This document shows, one piece after another, positions 1 through 7,144 of a stretch of 61,687 bases of DNA. The DNA is from Holophagaceae bacterium. Lineage in GTDB: Bacteria; Acidobacteriota; Holophagae; Holophagales; Holophagaceae. Every line of letters begins with the position of its first letter. Position 1 is the stretch's first letter. A model generated the notes under the pieces. The model did not search any database and was not told where the DNA came from. It saw only the letters and a list, made by a program, of their open reading frames with translations. The position numbers were made by a program, and so were the translations under genes. The DNA is taken from NCBI GenBank assembly GCA_025357545.1, contig JANXPB010000131.1:1-61687 (forward strand), written 5' to 3'.

Positions 1-290
1 GAAGTGAATCCCAAGAGCCTGGTGGGTCCAGCTGTCCCTCGTGACCCGGCGCTTATTTTTTGGGGCGGAGAGTGGGGGATTCGAACGGTAGCGGCGGCCC
101 GATAGCGGTTGGCGGAGGTCGCGGGAGCGACCGCAGCCGGAACCGCGGGGCCAGCCGATGCCGTGGAACGCAGCGCGCAGCGCGAAGTGAATCCCAAGAG
201 CCTGGTGGGTCCAGCTGTCCCTCGTGACCCAGCGCTTATTTTTTGGGGCGGAGAGCGGGGAATTCGTACGGCAGCGGCGGCCCGGTAGAT
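1..290. repeat. Tandem direct repeat, period 183 bp, at the left edge
   Basis: A block starting GAAGTGAATCCCAAGAGCC at position 1 recurs at 184. The two copies match with scattered differences for about 105 bases, giving a period of 183. The first copy, read on the minus strand, contains GTTCGAATCCCC and ACTCTCCGCC, which resemble the T-loop and acceptor end of a tRNA. The bases before the loop do not form a T-stem, and the second copy has lost the TTCGAA loop, so no tRNA gene is called. The array probably continues to the left of the window. Bases 1-312 hold no gene. Confidence 0.8.
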
Positions 291-312
291 CCGGCGGAGC
301 TACCTGGTTGAT

Positions 313-714
313 TCAAACCGTCAGCGAAGGCGCCGAATTCATAGCCTGGGACCGCTGACGACCACGCTCGGCCTTCATGAGGAGCAGCAGGGAGCGCACC
401 AGGTGCAGGGCCTGCTCCTCCAGGGTGGCGCATGCCGCTTCAGGCAGCATGCCAACCCGGCGCGCCAGGGTGAGCAGGTAGTGGCATTGGGCGGCGGCCG
501 AGGCCGCTTCCTCCAGTTCCATTAGAAAATCTTGGGCGGAAGGCTTGGCGCACCCGGCGCGGATGTGGAGGGGTGCGGCGAGGGCAGCGCCCCGCAACTG
601 TGCGCCAAAAATCAGGCGCTCCAGTTCCGGCAAGGTCGTCGTGGCGCGATGGATGTCTAAAGCCAGCGCATCGGCCAGCACATGGACTTTGAGGCTTTCG
701 GGTTCACGGATCAT
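313..714 (-). CDS. Four-helix bundle protein (S23/IVP-like family)
   Basis: This 133-residue, almost wholly helical protein has the pattern of the four-helix bundle family once called S23 or 23S intervening-sequence protein: an early KVHVLADALALDIHR helix, LPELERLIFGAQLRGAALA, a central FLMELEEAASAAAQCHYLLTLA helix, and a last helix ending in LLLLMKAE. The chosen ATG lies 2 bases after the radC stop with GGGAG just upstream, so it is probably translated with radC. Members occur inside 23S rRNA intervening sequences, beside diversity-generating retroelements, or alone. No reverse transcriptase or rRNA is visible here. Its biochemical role is unknown, and the pairing with radC suggests no specific function. 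Confidence 0.75.
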   Translation of the reverse strand: MIREPESLKVHVLADALALDIHRATTTLPELERLIFGAQLRGAALAAPLHIRAGCAKPSAQDFLMELEEAASAAAQCHYLLTLARRVGMLPEAACATLEEQALHLVRSLLLLMKAERGRQRSQAMNSAPSLTV

Positions 715-716
715 GG

Positions 717-1394
717 CTACTCCCGGTCCCAGCCCTCGGCGGCGCGGAAGCTGTGGAAGCTCTCGCACCCGAGGATCAGGTGGTCCGCCAGCGGCACCCC
801 CAGGCTTTCGCCTGCGGCCCGCAGCCGGCGCGTCAATTGGATGTCCTCGCGGCTGGGTGAAGGGTCGCCGCTGGGGTGGTTGTGGAAGGCCAGCGCGGTG
901 GTGGCACCGAAGCGGAGGGCTTCGCGGAAAAATTCCCGAGGGCTGACGAGGGTCGCGGTGCTGGTGCCTTGGCTGAGGATGCGTTCCGCCAGCAGGTCCC
1001 CCTTGGCATTGAGGGCCAGCAGTCCGAAGCGCTCCTCCGAGTAGCCCTGGCAGCGGGGCAACAGATATTCGCCCGCGGCCTTGGGGGAATTGATGCGTGG
1101 TTTGATGGTGGTGCGACGGGCTCGCCGGCAGAGCTCTTGGGCCGCCCAGAGCTGGCAGGCCTTGGCGGGGCCGATGCCCTCCTGGTCCATCCAGTCGTTC
1201 AGTCCCTGCTGCAACAGCCCCGAGAGCCCGCTGGTGCGGGTGAGGAGATCCTGGGCCAGCTCCACGGCACTCTTGCCGCGTTGACCATTGCCCCAGAGGA
1301 GCGCCAGGAGTTCAGCTTCGCTGAGGCCCTCGCCATGGCCCGCCAGCAGGCGTTCCCGTGGCCTTTGATCGGGAGAGAGATCGACCATTCGCAT
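717..1394 (-). CDS. radC: RadC family JAB/MPN-domain protein
   Basis: This 225-residue protein has an N-terminal helix-hairpin-helix-like region (about residues 1-95) and a C-terminal MPN/JAB domain. The metal-binding motif is intact: HNHPSGDPSPSREDI near residues 171-185, and the usual DHLILG strand follows. The start was placed at the ATG overlapping the pseudopilin stop (TGATG), because sequence further upstream in this frame is not RadC-like. Known members are often called DNA repair proteins, but their cellular function is unproven; the JAB fold is metal dependent and could cut a nucleic acid or isopeptide bond. It sits between a pseudopilin and the four-helix bundle gene. Confidence 0.9.
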   Translation of the reverse strand: MRMVDLSPDQRPRERLLAGHGEGLSEAELLALLWGNGQRGKSAVELAQDLLTRTSGLSGLLQQGLNDWMDQEGIGPAKACQLWAAQELCRRARRTTIKPRINSPKAAGEYLLPRCQGYSEERFGLLALNAKGDLLAERILSQGTSTATLVSPREFFREALRFGATTALAFHNHPSGDPSPSREDIQLTRRLRAAGESLGVPLADHLILGCESFHSFRAAEGWDRE

Positions 1395-1927
1395 CAGACT
1401 CTCCCCCAACGACGACGGGCTGCGTACCAGCGGAGCATGTGATGTTGGCCATGGCCGGAAAGGCGTAGGCAAAGCACGTCCTTGCCGTCCGTGAGGAACC
1501 AGGCTGTGGCTGTGACGGTGCGGCGAGGGGTCACGGTAATGGTGGGATGGGCCTCTCCTGTGGCATCGGCCGCGACGGGATCGTCCATGCCTGGCGGCAA
1601 GGGCACCAGTGCTGGCTTCCCCCATCGCACGCCTTCCGGAAGCCTGACTGGGAGCACATCAGAATCAGAGGATTGCACCCCGAGCGCGACCCGGACATTG
1701 CATCCTTGGGCCCGCGCTTGATGGAATGCCTGGATCAAGGCCGCGTCGAGTTCCTGTTGAAGCGCAGACAAACGTGGACTTGGCAGAATGAAGTTGGAAA
1801 CTCCGGCCCCCCCGAGTACACCAGCGATGCCGAGGCAGACGCAAAGTTCGGTGAGGGAAAAGCCGCATGAGCGCCGGCGCTGAGCCGGACCTGTTGGAAT
1901 GGATCGAAGAACCGCGCCGGTGCTCAT
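1394..1927 (-). CDS. GspH/FimT-like type IV pseudopilin
   Basis: A 177-residue protein with a prepilin peptidase site near residues 21-27 (C-G-FSLTE) followed by a hydrophobic helix of about 20 residues. The glycine before phenylalanine and the glutamate at +5 of the mature protein are both present. The C-terminal half is a beta-rich globular region of the GspH/FimT type. The ATG is 8 bases from the comEA-like stop with AGGGG upstream. Known members are minor pilins that prime type II secretion or type IV pili. Next to a ComEA-like gene this could be a DNA-uptake minor pilin, but no assembly machinery is in the window. Confidence 0.75.
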   Translation of the reverse strand: MSTGAVLRSIPTGPAQRRRSCGFSLTELCVCLGIAGVLGGAGVSNFILPSPRLSALQQELDAALIQAFHQARAQGCNVRVALGVQSSDSDVLPVRLPEGVRWGKPALVPLPPGMDDPVAADATGEAHPTITVTPRRTVTATAWFLTDGKDVLCLRLSGHGQHHMLRWYAARRRWGRV

Positions 1928-1935
1928 GGCCGCCC

Positions 1936-2334
1936 CTACTTTTTGGCCGCGGCTTTGGGCGCCGGGCTGTGCTTGGGGTGGGCCGCCTTGGGAGCCGGAT
2001 TCCGCACAGACGCGGGAGACATCGCCACGGCGCTGCCCACACTCAGGTAGGGCTGCAACTTCTGGAAGGACTTCTCGCCGATGCCCTTGACGTTCATCAG
2101 CTCCTCAGAGCGGCGAAACCCGCCATGCTCCTTGCGGAAGGTGATGATGCGCTCGGCGGTCTTCATGCCGATCTTGGGCAGCTGCATCAATTCGGTCACA
2201 GTGGCCGAATTCAGGTTGATGGGGTGCTGGGGGGCGTGGGATTTGGGTTTCGCAACCCTGGCCCCGGCGGCCGCCAACGGAAGGGCCAACGCAAAGGCGA
2301 GGGCGCGGGTGAGAGTGGTAAGGGTTTTGTTCAT
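1936..2334 (-). CDS. comEA: ComEA-like secreted helix-hairpin-helix DNA-binding protein
   Basis: A 132-residue protein. Residues 1-24 are a signal peptide (MNKTL..., hydrophobic core, ALAAAG-type cleavage). The ComEA motif follows at about 38-98: INLNSATVTELMQLPKIG, then IITFRKEHGGF and the second hairpin NVKGIGEKSF. The tail is rich in Lys, Ala and Pro, as in periplasmic nucleic-acid-binding proteins. ComEA proteins bind incoming double-stranded DNA in the periplasm during transformation. It heads a minus-strand run with a pseudopilin and radC, preceded by a very A+T-rich region that probably holds the promoter. Confidence 0.85.
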   Translation of the reverse strand: MNKTLTTLTRALAFALALPLAAAGARVAKPKSHAPQHPINLNSATVTELMQLPKIGMKTAERIITFRKEHGGFRRSEELMNVKGIGEKSFQKLQPYLSVGSAVAMSPASVRNPAPKAAHPKHSPAPKAAAKK

Positions 2335-2611
2335 GATTGCCTCCTTTCAAGGGCAATCTTGATAGATCCAGAGTTGTGCCAGTATTTAAATTGATTAATA
2401 TCAACAATTAAATTATTAAACATTATTATTTTGTAACTTAATAATTACAAATAATTTTATTATTTAGCCAAATTTAATTATTTAAATATTTAATATTTGT
2501 CATAATATTTTATATTAATATTTATTAATTACATATCATAAAAACTGAAAACCAAGCCTACGACGCCTCGGAAGAAGCCCGGGCGGTCCTTGTGGTGGAG
2601 GAGATCCACGT
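2335..2611 (-). promoter_or_regulatory. Very A+T-rich upstream region of the comEA-like operon
   Basis: Bases about 2368-2545 are almost entirely A and T, in a genome that is otherwise roughly two-thirds G+C. No open reading frame of note lies here. Several TATAAT-like words occur, so no single promoter can be picked. The position directly upstream of a competence-like operon makes promoter or silencer binding the likely use. A horizontally acquired or curved-DNA segment is also possible. Confidence 0.45.
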
Positions 2612-3253
2612 TCACAGAGCCCTGTGCACGGCCTCACCGAAGAATTCAGTGGTGTGGGCGCAATCGTTGAGGCGCACCACGTCCAGATGATCCACATCCC
2701 CGCCCTCCAACAGGTTGAGGGTGGTGGGGGCCTGGCGGAAGGCCCAGCACCGGGAGAGGGGCAGCCCCAAAATGCGGCAGAGCAGCACCCGGTTCACGGC
2801 GTCGTGGGCCACAAGGAGCAGCGTGTCCTCGGCCGCCAATCCGTCACAGGCCTTTACGAACGCGGGCCAGGCCCGGTTCAGGACCATCTGGAGAGATTCG
2901 CCTTTCGGCATGAGCACCGTATGCGGGGAATCCCGCCAGGCCGCGAGGGTCGCGCCATCCACTTCGCGGATCTCCGAAGCCAGCAATCCTTCCCAGGTGC
3001 CATGGGCGATCTCCATGAGCCCTGCGTCGGTCGTCAGCATCCCGGAACGCGCTCCCAGCCCCAACTCGGCCGTGCGCCGGGCCCGGGAAAGCGGCGAGGC
3101 GAGGGCCCTTTGGATGGGTACATTTTTTAGCCGTTCGCCCAAAGCGCGACCTTGGGCCTCCCCCACATCCGAGAGAGGGATATCCATCTGCCCCTGGTAG
3201 CGCCCTTGGGCATTCCAGGGAGTTTCACCGTGGCGGGCGAGGAGGATACGCAT
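2612..3253 (-). CDS. Histidine phosphatase family protein (phosphoglycerate mutase-like)
   Basis: A 213-residue protein of the branch-1 histidine phosphatase superfamily. The phosphohistidine motif LARHGETPWN is at residues 5-14, the second arginine lies in SPLSRARRTAE near 54-64, a catalytic glutamate in LMEIAHGTWEG near 80-90, and the second histidine in LLVAHDAVNR near 146-155. Length and motifs fit PhoE/CobC/GpmB-type enzymes. Substrate cannot be told: a cofactor-dependent mutase, a sugar-phosphate phosphatase or a cobalamin phosphatase are all possible. It lies downstream of serA on the same strand (51-base gap), which is compatible with a phosphoserine phosphatase role, as known for some members. 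That role is inference. Confidence 0.82.
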   Translation of the reverse strand: MRILLARHGETPWNAQGRYQGQMDIPLSDVGEAQGRALGERLKNVPIQRALASPLSRARRTAELGLGARSGMLTTDAGLMEIAHGTWEGLLASEIREVDGATLAAWRDSPHTVLMPKGESLQMVLNRAWPAFVKACDGLAAEDTLLLVAHDAVNRVLLCRILGLPLSRCWAFRQAPTTLNLLEGGDVDHLDVVRLNDCAHTTEFFGEAVHRAL

Positions 3254-3304
3254 GGGTGGAGTCCTTCAATAGGCATTAGGCGTGGACTTGGACCTGAAGT
3301 TTTC

Positions 3305-4867
3305 TCACACCATCTCCAGATTCAAAATCCCCGGGATGCCCCGCAGGGAAGTGACCTGTTTGGCGGGGACTGAGCGGTCCACGGTGATGGCGGCCAGGGC
3401 CTGGCCGTCGCCGGTGGCGCCCAGCGAGAAGTTGATTATGTTGATGCCCGCGGCGCCCAGGTGCGATCCCACGAGACCGATGATGCCGGGCCGGTCCTCG
3501 TTGCGCATGAGGATGAAATGGCCGCGGGGGTCGAATTCCAGCTCGACGCCATCCATGCGCACCACGCGAGGGCCGCGATGCAGCGTGGCTTCCATTTCCC
3601 GGGGGCTGCCGTCGGCTTCCACGCGCACCCTGAGCAGGCGGTCGAAGCCATCGCCATCGCCACCCAGGGTCTCGCTCACTTCGAGACCGCGCAGAGCCGC
3701 TTCCTGGAGTGCATTCACCGGCGTCACCCGGCCCGACGCGGTGCCCAGCAGGGCCGCCACCAGCATCCGGGTGAGGGGTTTGGGGTCCAGCTTGTCCACG
3801 CGCCCGGAATAGGTGAGGTGCAGTTTGGTCGGCGCGGGGACCAGCCGTGAGCAGAGCTTGCCCAAAGCACTCATCAGGGGCATCCAGGGGCCCATCTCCA
3901 GCGCGGCCTCGGCGGAGAGGGGCGGCAGGTTCACGCAGCCGGCCACGGCGCCGGTCTGGATGAAATCGAGGATTTGCCGCGCGAGGATGGTGCTCACGGC
4001 CTTCTGCGCTTCGGACGTGGAGGCGCCGAGGTGCGGCGTGAGGATGAGCTTGGCATGGCTGCGCAGCGGCGAATCCGCCGGCAGCGGTTCCTGCACGAAG
4101 GTGTCCAGGGCCGCGCCGGCGAGATGGCCTGAATCCAGGAGCTTCACCAATGCCTTTTCATCCACCAGCCCGCCCCGGGCGGCGTTGATCAGGTAGGCGC
4201 CCTTCTTCATCTTCTTGAGTTTCTTCTCATCCAGCAGGTTGGTGGTTTCCGCCGTGCGCGGGATGTGCAGGGTGACGATGTCGCACCAGGCCAGCAGCGC
4301 ATCGAGGTCCATCATGGGTACATTCATTCGGCCCGCCACGGCGGCCGGCAGGAAGGGGTCGAAGGCGGCCACTTCCATGCCGATGCCCCGGGCCTTGCGC
4401 GCCATGGTGGCCCCGATGCGGCCGAGCCCGATTACCGCGAGGCGCTTGCCCTCAAGCTCGAAGCCCGTGAGGCCGGCCTTGGGCCATTCGCCGGATTTCA
4501 TCTCGGCGTCCGCCTTCGGCGTGTGCCGGGCCAGGGCGAAGAGCAGCGCCATGGCCTGTTCCGCCGCCGCCAAGGTGTTGCCGTCCGGCGCGTTCATCAC
4601 CGCGATGCCGCGGTCCGTGGCGGCCTCCACATCGATGGTGTCGACGCCAGCGCCGGCGCGCCCGATGACCCTCAGGGCGTTGGCGCCTTGGAGGGCCTCC
4701 AACGGAACCTTGGTGGCGCTGCGCACCAACAGCACATCCACATCCTTCAGGGCCTTTGCAAGGGCCGCCGGATCCTTGATGGGGTCCGAAGTGATGACCT
4801 CCCAGCCCGCGCTGCGGAAGGTCTGAAGGCCGTCTTCATGAATGCCGTCGCAGGCAAGAACTCGCAT
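3305..4867 (-). CDS. serA: D-3-phosphoglycerate dehydrogenase
   Basis: The 520-residue length is that of the long SerA type. The Rossmann motif VIGLGRIGATMA is at about 145-156, the catalytic arginine in INAARGGLVDE near 228-238, and the catalytic histidine in TPHLGAST near 277-284. The intervening (ASB) domain follows, then a C-terminal ACT domain (HFILMRNEDRPGIIGLVGSHLG) near 448-469 that in the family senses serine. It oxidises 3-phosphoglycerate to phosphohydroxypyruvate, the first step of serine synthesis. The ATG with GGAG six bases upstream was preferred to a TTG four codons earlier. It follows the class V aminotransferase gene, separated by an inverted word-repeat element. Confidence 0.95.
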   Translation of the reverse strand: MRVLACDGIHEDGLQTFRSAGWEVITSDPIKDPAALAKALKDVDVLLVRSATKVPLEALQGANALRVIGRAGAGVDTIDVEAATDRGIAVMNAPDGNTLAAAEQAMALLFALARHTPKADAEMKSGEWPKAGLTGFELEGKRLAVIGLGRIGATMARKARGIGMEVAAFDPFLPAAVAGRMNVPMMDLDALLAWCDIVTLHIPRTAETTNLLDEKKLKKMKKGAYLINAARGGLVDEKALVKLLDSGHLAGAALDTFVQEPLPADSPLRSHAKLILTPHLGASTSEAQKAVSTILARQILDFIQTGAVAGCVNLPPLSAEAALEMGPWMPLMSALGKLCSRLVPAPTKLHLTYSGRVDKLDPKPLTRMLVAALLGTASGRVTPVNALQEAALRGLEVSETLGGDGDGFDRLLRVRVEADGSPREMEATLHRGPRVVRMDGVELEFDPRGHFILMRNEDRPGIIGLVGSHLGAAGINIINFSLGATGDGQALAAITVDRSVPAKQVTSLRGIPGILNLEMV

Positions 4868-4886
4868 GGGGAACTCCAATGTATTT

Positions 4887-5038
4887 GAAACCGCGAATGA
4901 CGCGAATCAACGCGAAATTAAAAGGGGATATTTCAGAAAAGAACAGTTGGCCCTCAAGGCCGTCGACCTGGAGATGAACCTGCTTCTGGCGCCGAACGAA
5001 GGATTTTCATTCGTGTTGATTCGCGTCATTAGCGGTTA
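4887..5038. repeat. Inverted word-repeat element A (CGAAT/ACGCGAAT words)
   Basis: The left arm (4888-4918) reads AACCGCGAATGACGCGAATC and onward. The right arm (5005-5037) is nearly its reverse complement, with only three or four differences over about 30 bases. About 85 bases lie between. The element fills the gap between the class V aminotransferase gene and serA. The arms are built from the repeated word CGAAT with spacers, the same architecture as the elements in the ilv/leu block but a different word. Confidence 0.8.
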
Positions 5039-6181
5039 CTTCAGTTGGCCCGCAAGGAGGCTCTGAGCCGCGCCGCAGCCGCCCCTGGCGATCTTTACGC
5101 CGAAGGCCTTGAAGGCCATTTCAAGGGTGCTGATGACCATGAGGGTGTCGAGGCTGTCCACGTAGCCCAGGTGCGCCACACGGATCATGTGGTCCTCGAG
5201 CTCCCCCTGGCCATTGGCGAGCGACAGCCCCGCCTTGTCCCTCAGCGCTTTCAGGATGGCGCTCGAACCCGCCACCGTGACCCCCGTCAGCGCGTTGCCG
5301 GGCGCCTTGGCGAAACAGGGCAGGTCCCATTCACACAGCGCCGCGCGAAAGGCCGTGGCCTGAAGCTCCGCATTGGCGATGAGCATCTCCACGCCACCGA
5401 TGCCGTCGAGCCAGGAACAGGCAGCATCCAGCGCCGCCACCAGGCCGATGGCGGGCGTCCAGGCGGTGCCGTTGTCCTGGTGGGCTTTCAGTTCCGTGCG
5501 GAGATCAAAGTAGAAGCGCGGCAGGTGGGGTTCATGCAATTGCGCCAGGTAACGGGGGCTTATGGCGATGAAGGCGAGGCCGGGTTGCAGCCCCAGGGCT
5601 TTCTGGGAACCGCAGACCAAGGCATCGATTCCGTCCTCCATGCGGATGTCGTGGACGCCCACGCCGGTGATGCCATCCACCAGGATCAGGCAGTCTGATT
5701 GAGCCTCGCGCACCACCGCTGCCAGGGCCTTCACCGGGTGGCGCACGCCGGTGCTGCTCTCGTGTTCCTGGATGCAGAAGGCCGCGAGCCTGGGCGCGTT
5801 TTTCAGAGCGTCCCGCAACTGCTGTTCGGTGAAAGTCTCGCCGTAGGGCGACTGGACCTCCACGACCGTCAGGCCATAGGCCTTGGCGATCTTCAAAAAT
5901 CGTTCGCCGAATTTCCCGGCGTGGGCCACCAGCACCGTGTCGCCGGGCTTGGCGGCATTCACCAGCGAGGCCTCCAGCGCGGCGGTGCCGCTGCCCGAAA
6001 GGATCACCACTTCTTCGCCTTCCTTCAGTCGGTAGAACCGGCGGAGACCCTTCAGGGCGCTGCAGAACAGCGCCCTGAAGGCTGGGGTCCGATGGTGGAC
6101 CGTGGCCATGGATTGGGCGGAAAGACCCTCCGGCAAGAGCGGAGTGGGGCCGGGGGTCAGAAGGCGGGGCTTCGCGAGCAT
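5036..6181 (-). CDS. Class V PLP aminotransferase (serine-pyruvate / alanine-glyoxylate type)
   Basis: This 381-residue fold-type I class V enzyme has the N-terminal LLTPGPTPLLPEG motif (residues 7-19), HHRTPAFRALF near 30, GSGTAALEASL near 62-72, the cofactor-binding aspartate in ILVDGITGVG, and the Schiff-base lysine in CGSQKALGLQPG near 190. The start has CAGGAG seven bases upstream. Relatives transaminate serine, alanine or phosphoserine. The pair with serA matches the known serA-class V arrangement in Thermotoga and other deep lineages, where the enzyme is thought to serve as the phosphohydroxypyruvate or serine transaminase. No serC is in the window, so this is the likely second step of serine synthesis here; that is inference. 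Confidence 0.85.
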   Translation of the reverse strand: MLAKPRLLTPGPTPLLPEGLSAQSMATVHHRTPAFRALFCSALKGLRRFYRLKEGEEVVILSGSGTAALEASLVNAAKPGDTVLVAHAGKFGERFLKIAKAYGLTVVEVQSPYGETFTEQQLRDALKNAPRLAAFCIQEHESSTGVRHPVKALAAVVREAQSDCLILVDGITGVGVHDIRMEDGIDALVCGSQKALGLQPGLAFIAISPRYLAQLHEPHLPRFYFDLRTELKAHQDNGTAWTPAIGLVAALDAACSWLDGIGGVEMLIANAELQATAFRAALCEWDLPCFAKAPGNALTGVTVAGSSAILKALRDKAGLSLANGQGELEDHMIRVAHLGYVDSLDTLMVISTLEMAFKAFGVKIARGGCGAAQSLLAGQLK

Positions 6182-6319
6182 GGGCTCTCCTGACTGAACC
6201 ACAAGGCTGCCGCCAGATGGTTCCCAGTGCAAGCGGTGCCAAAAAATATTCTTCCCGCTAAGCTGGATTGTTTGGCCGCTCACAAGTGCGAGGTCCGCGC
6301 GTTCCATCCCGGGTGGCGG

Positions 6320-7069
6320 TCAGCGTTTCGGTTTCCCCGGCTGTGTGGGCCTATCCGAACGGGTGGCGTGGTCTGTGATGAGGGCCACGTTCATCAGCAG
6401 TTCCGCCACGGGCAGATCGATGATGCGGTCCATGCGGCAGGCCTCCACGAATTCGATTTCGGGGCGGTCCCAGGTGAGGATTTCATAGGCCGCGACGATG
6501 CCTTCATGCTCGCGGTAGGCGGCGCTCACAACCTCGCCCTGGTGCAGGTACATCATGCCCACCCGGCCTTCGCTCTTGACCGTCAAGGTGCAGGTTTTCT
6601 GTTCCCAACTGAGCAATTGCAACAGGCTGCCCAGACTGATCCCCTTGACCAGGCCCTCGGCCTTCCGTTGGGCCGCTGCACGGATCTCTTCCATCAGCGT
6701 GGAGAGCCGGGGCGGTTTGGACAGGACGCGCAGGGCCCCGAGTTGCAGCGCATCCTGGCCAGCCTGGGTTTCGGACATGGCGGAGACCACCAGCACCGGA
6801 ATGGACGGGTACTTCGCCGTGAGCTTGGTGATGAGCGTGAAGCCATCCATCACCGGCATGCTGAGGTCCGTCACCACCACGTCCACGTTGTTGGCCTTCA
6901 GCGCATCCAGGGCCTGCTGCCCATTCTCCGCCAGCAGGAACTTGAACTCGTGCAGGCCGCGCAGTCCGGCGCTATAGAAGCGCAGCGTACTGACTTCATC
7001 CTCCACGAACAGGACATTTTTCAAGGGGGCCGCGGCGGGTTCGTGGGAAGGACTGCGAGGAAGGGCCAT
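6320..7069 (-). CDS. Response regulator with C-terminal PATAN (DUF4388) domain
   Basis: A 249-residue protein with a receiver domain at about 17-132: acidic pair at residues 23-24 (VEDE), phospho-acceptor Asp68 (VTDLSMP), and the conserved lysine in VLSKPP near 118. The region 140-225 looks like a PATAN/DUF4388 domain (GISLGSLLQLLSWEQKTCTL, then GMMYLHQGEVVSA), found in delta-proteobacterial and acidobacterial regulators and thought to mediate protein-protein contacts. There is no DNA-binding domain and no kinase gene adjacent. It follows the aminotransferase-serA group upstream on the same strand, but no functional link is evident. Confidence 0.85.
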   Translation of the reverse strand: MALPRSPSHEPAAAPLKNVLFVEDEVSTLRFYSAGLRGLHEFKFLLAENGQQALDALKANNVDVVVTDLSMPVMDGFTLITKLTAKYPSIPVLVVSAMSETQAGQDALQLGALRVLSKPPRLSTLMEEIRAAAQRKAEGLVKGISLGSLLQLLSWEQKTCTLTVKSEGRVGMMYLHQGEVVSAAYREHEGIVAAYEILTWDRPEIEFVEACRMDRIIDLPVAELLMNVALITDHATRSDRPTQPGKPKR

Positions 7070-7144
7070 GATGGAACAGGTTAGCGCAATCCCGGCCTAT
7101 GGAAGAAAGCGGCATTCGCGGGTCCAAGACGGCCCTTTCCCTTC

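Noticed and set aside
60-95. tRNA-Ser-like 3-prime end on the minus strand
   Set aside because: The loop GTTCGAATC and CTCTCCGCC look right, but no T-stem forms and no anticodon arm or 5-prime acceptor strand can be found.
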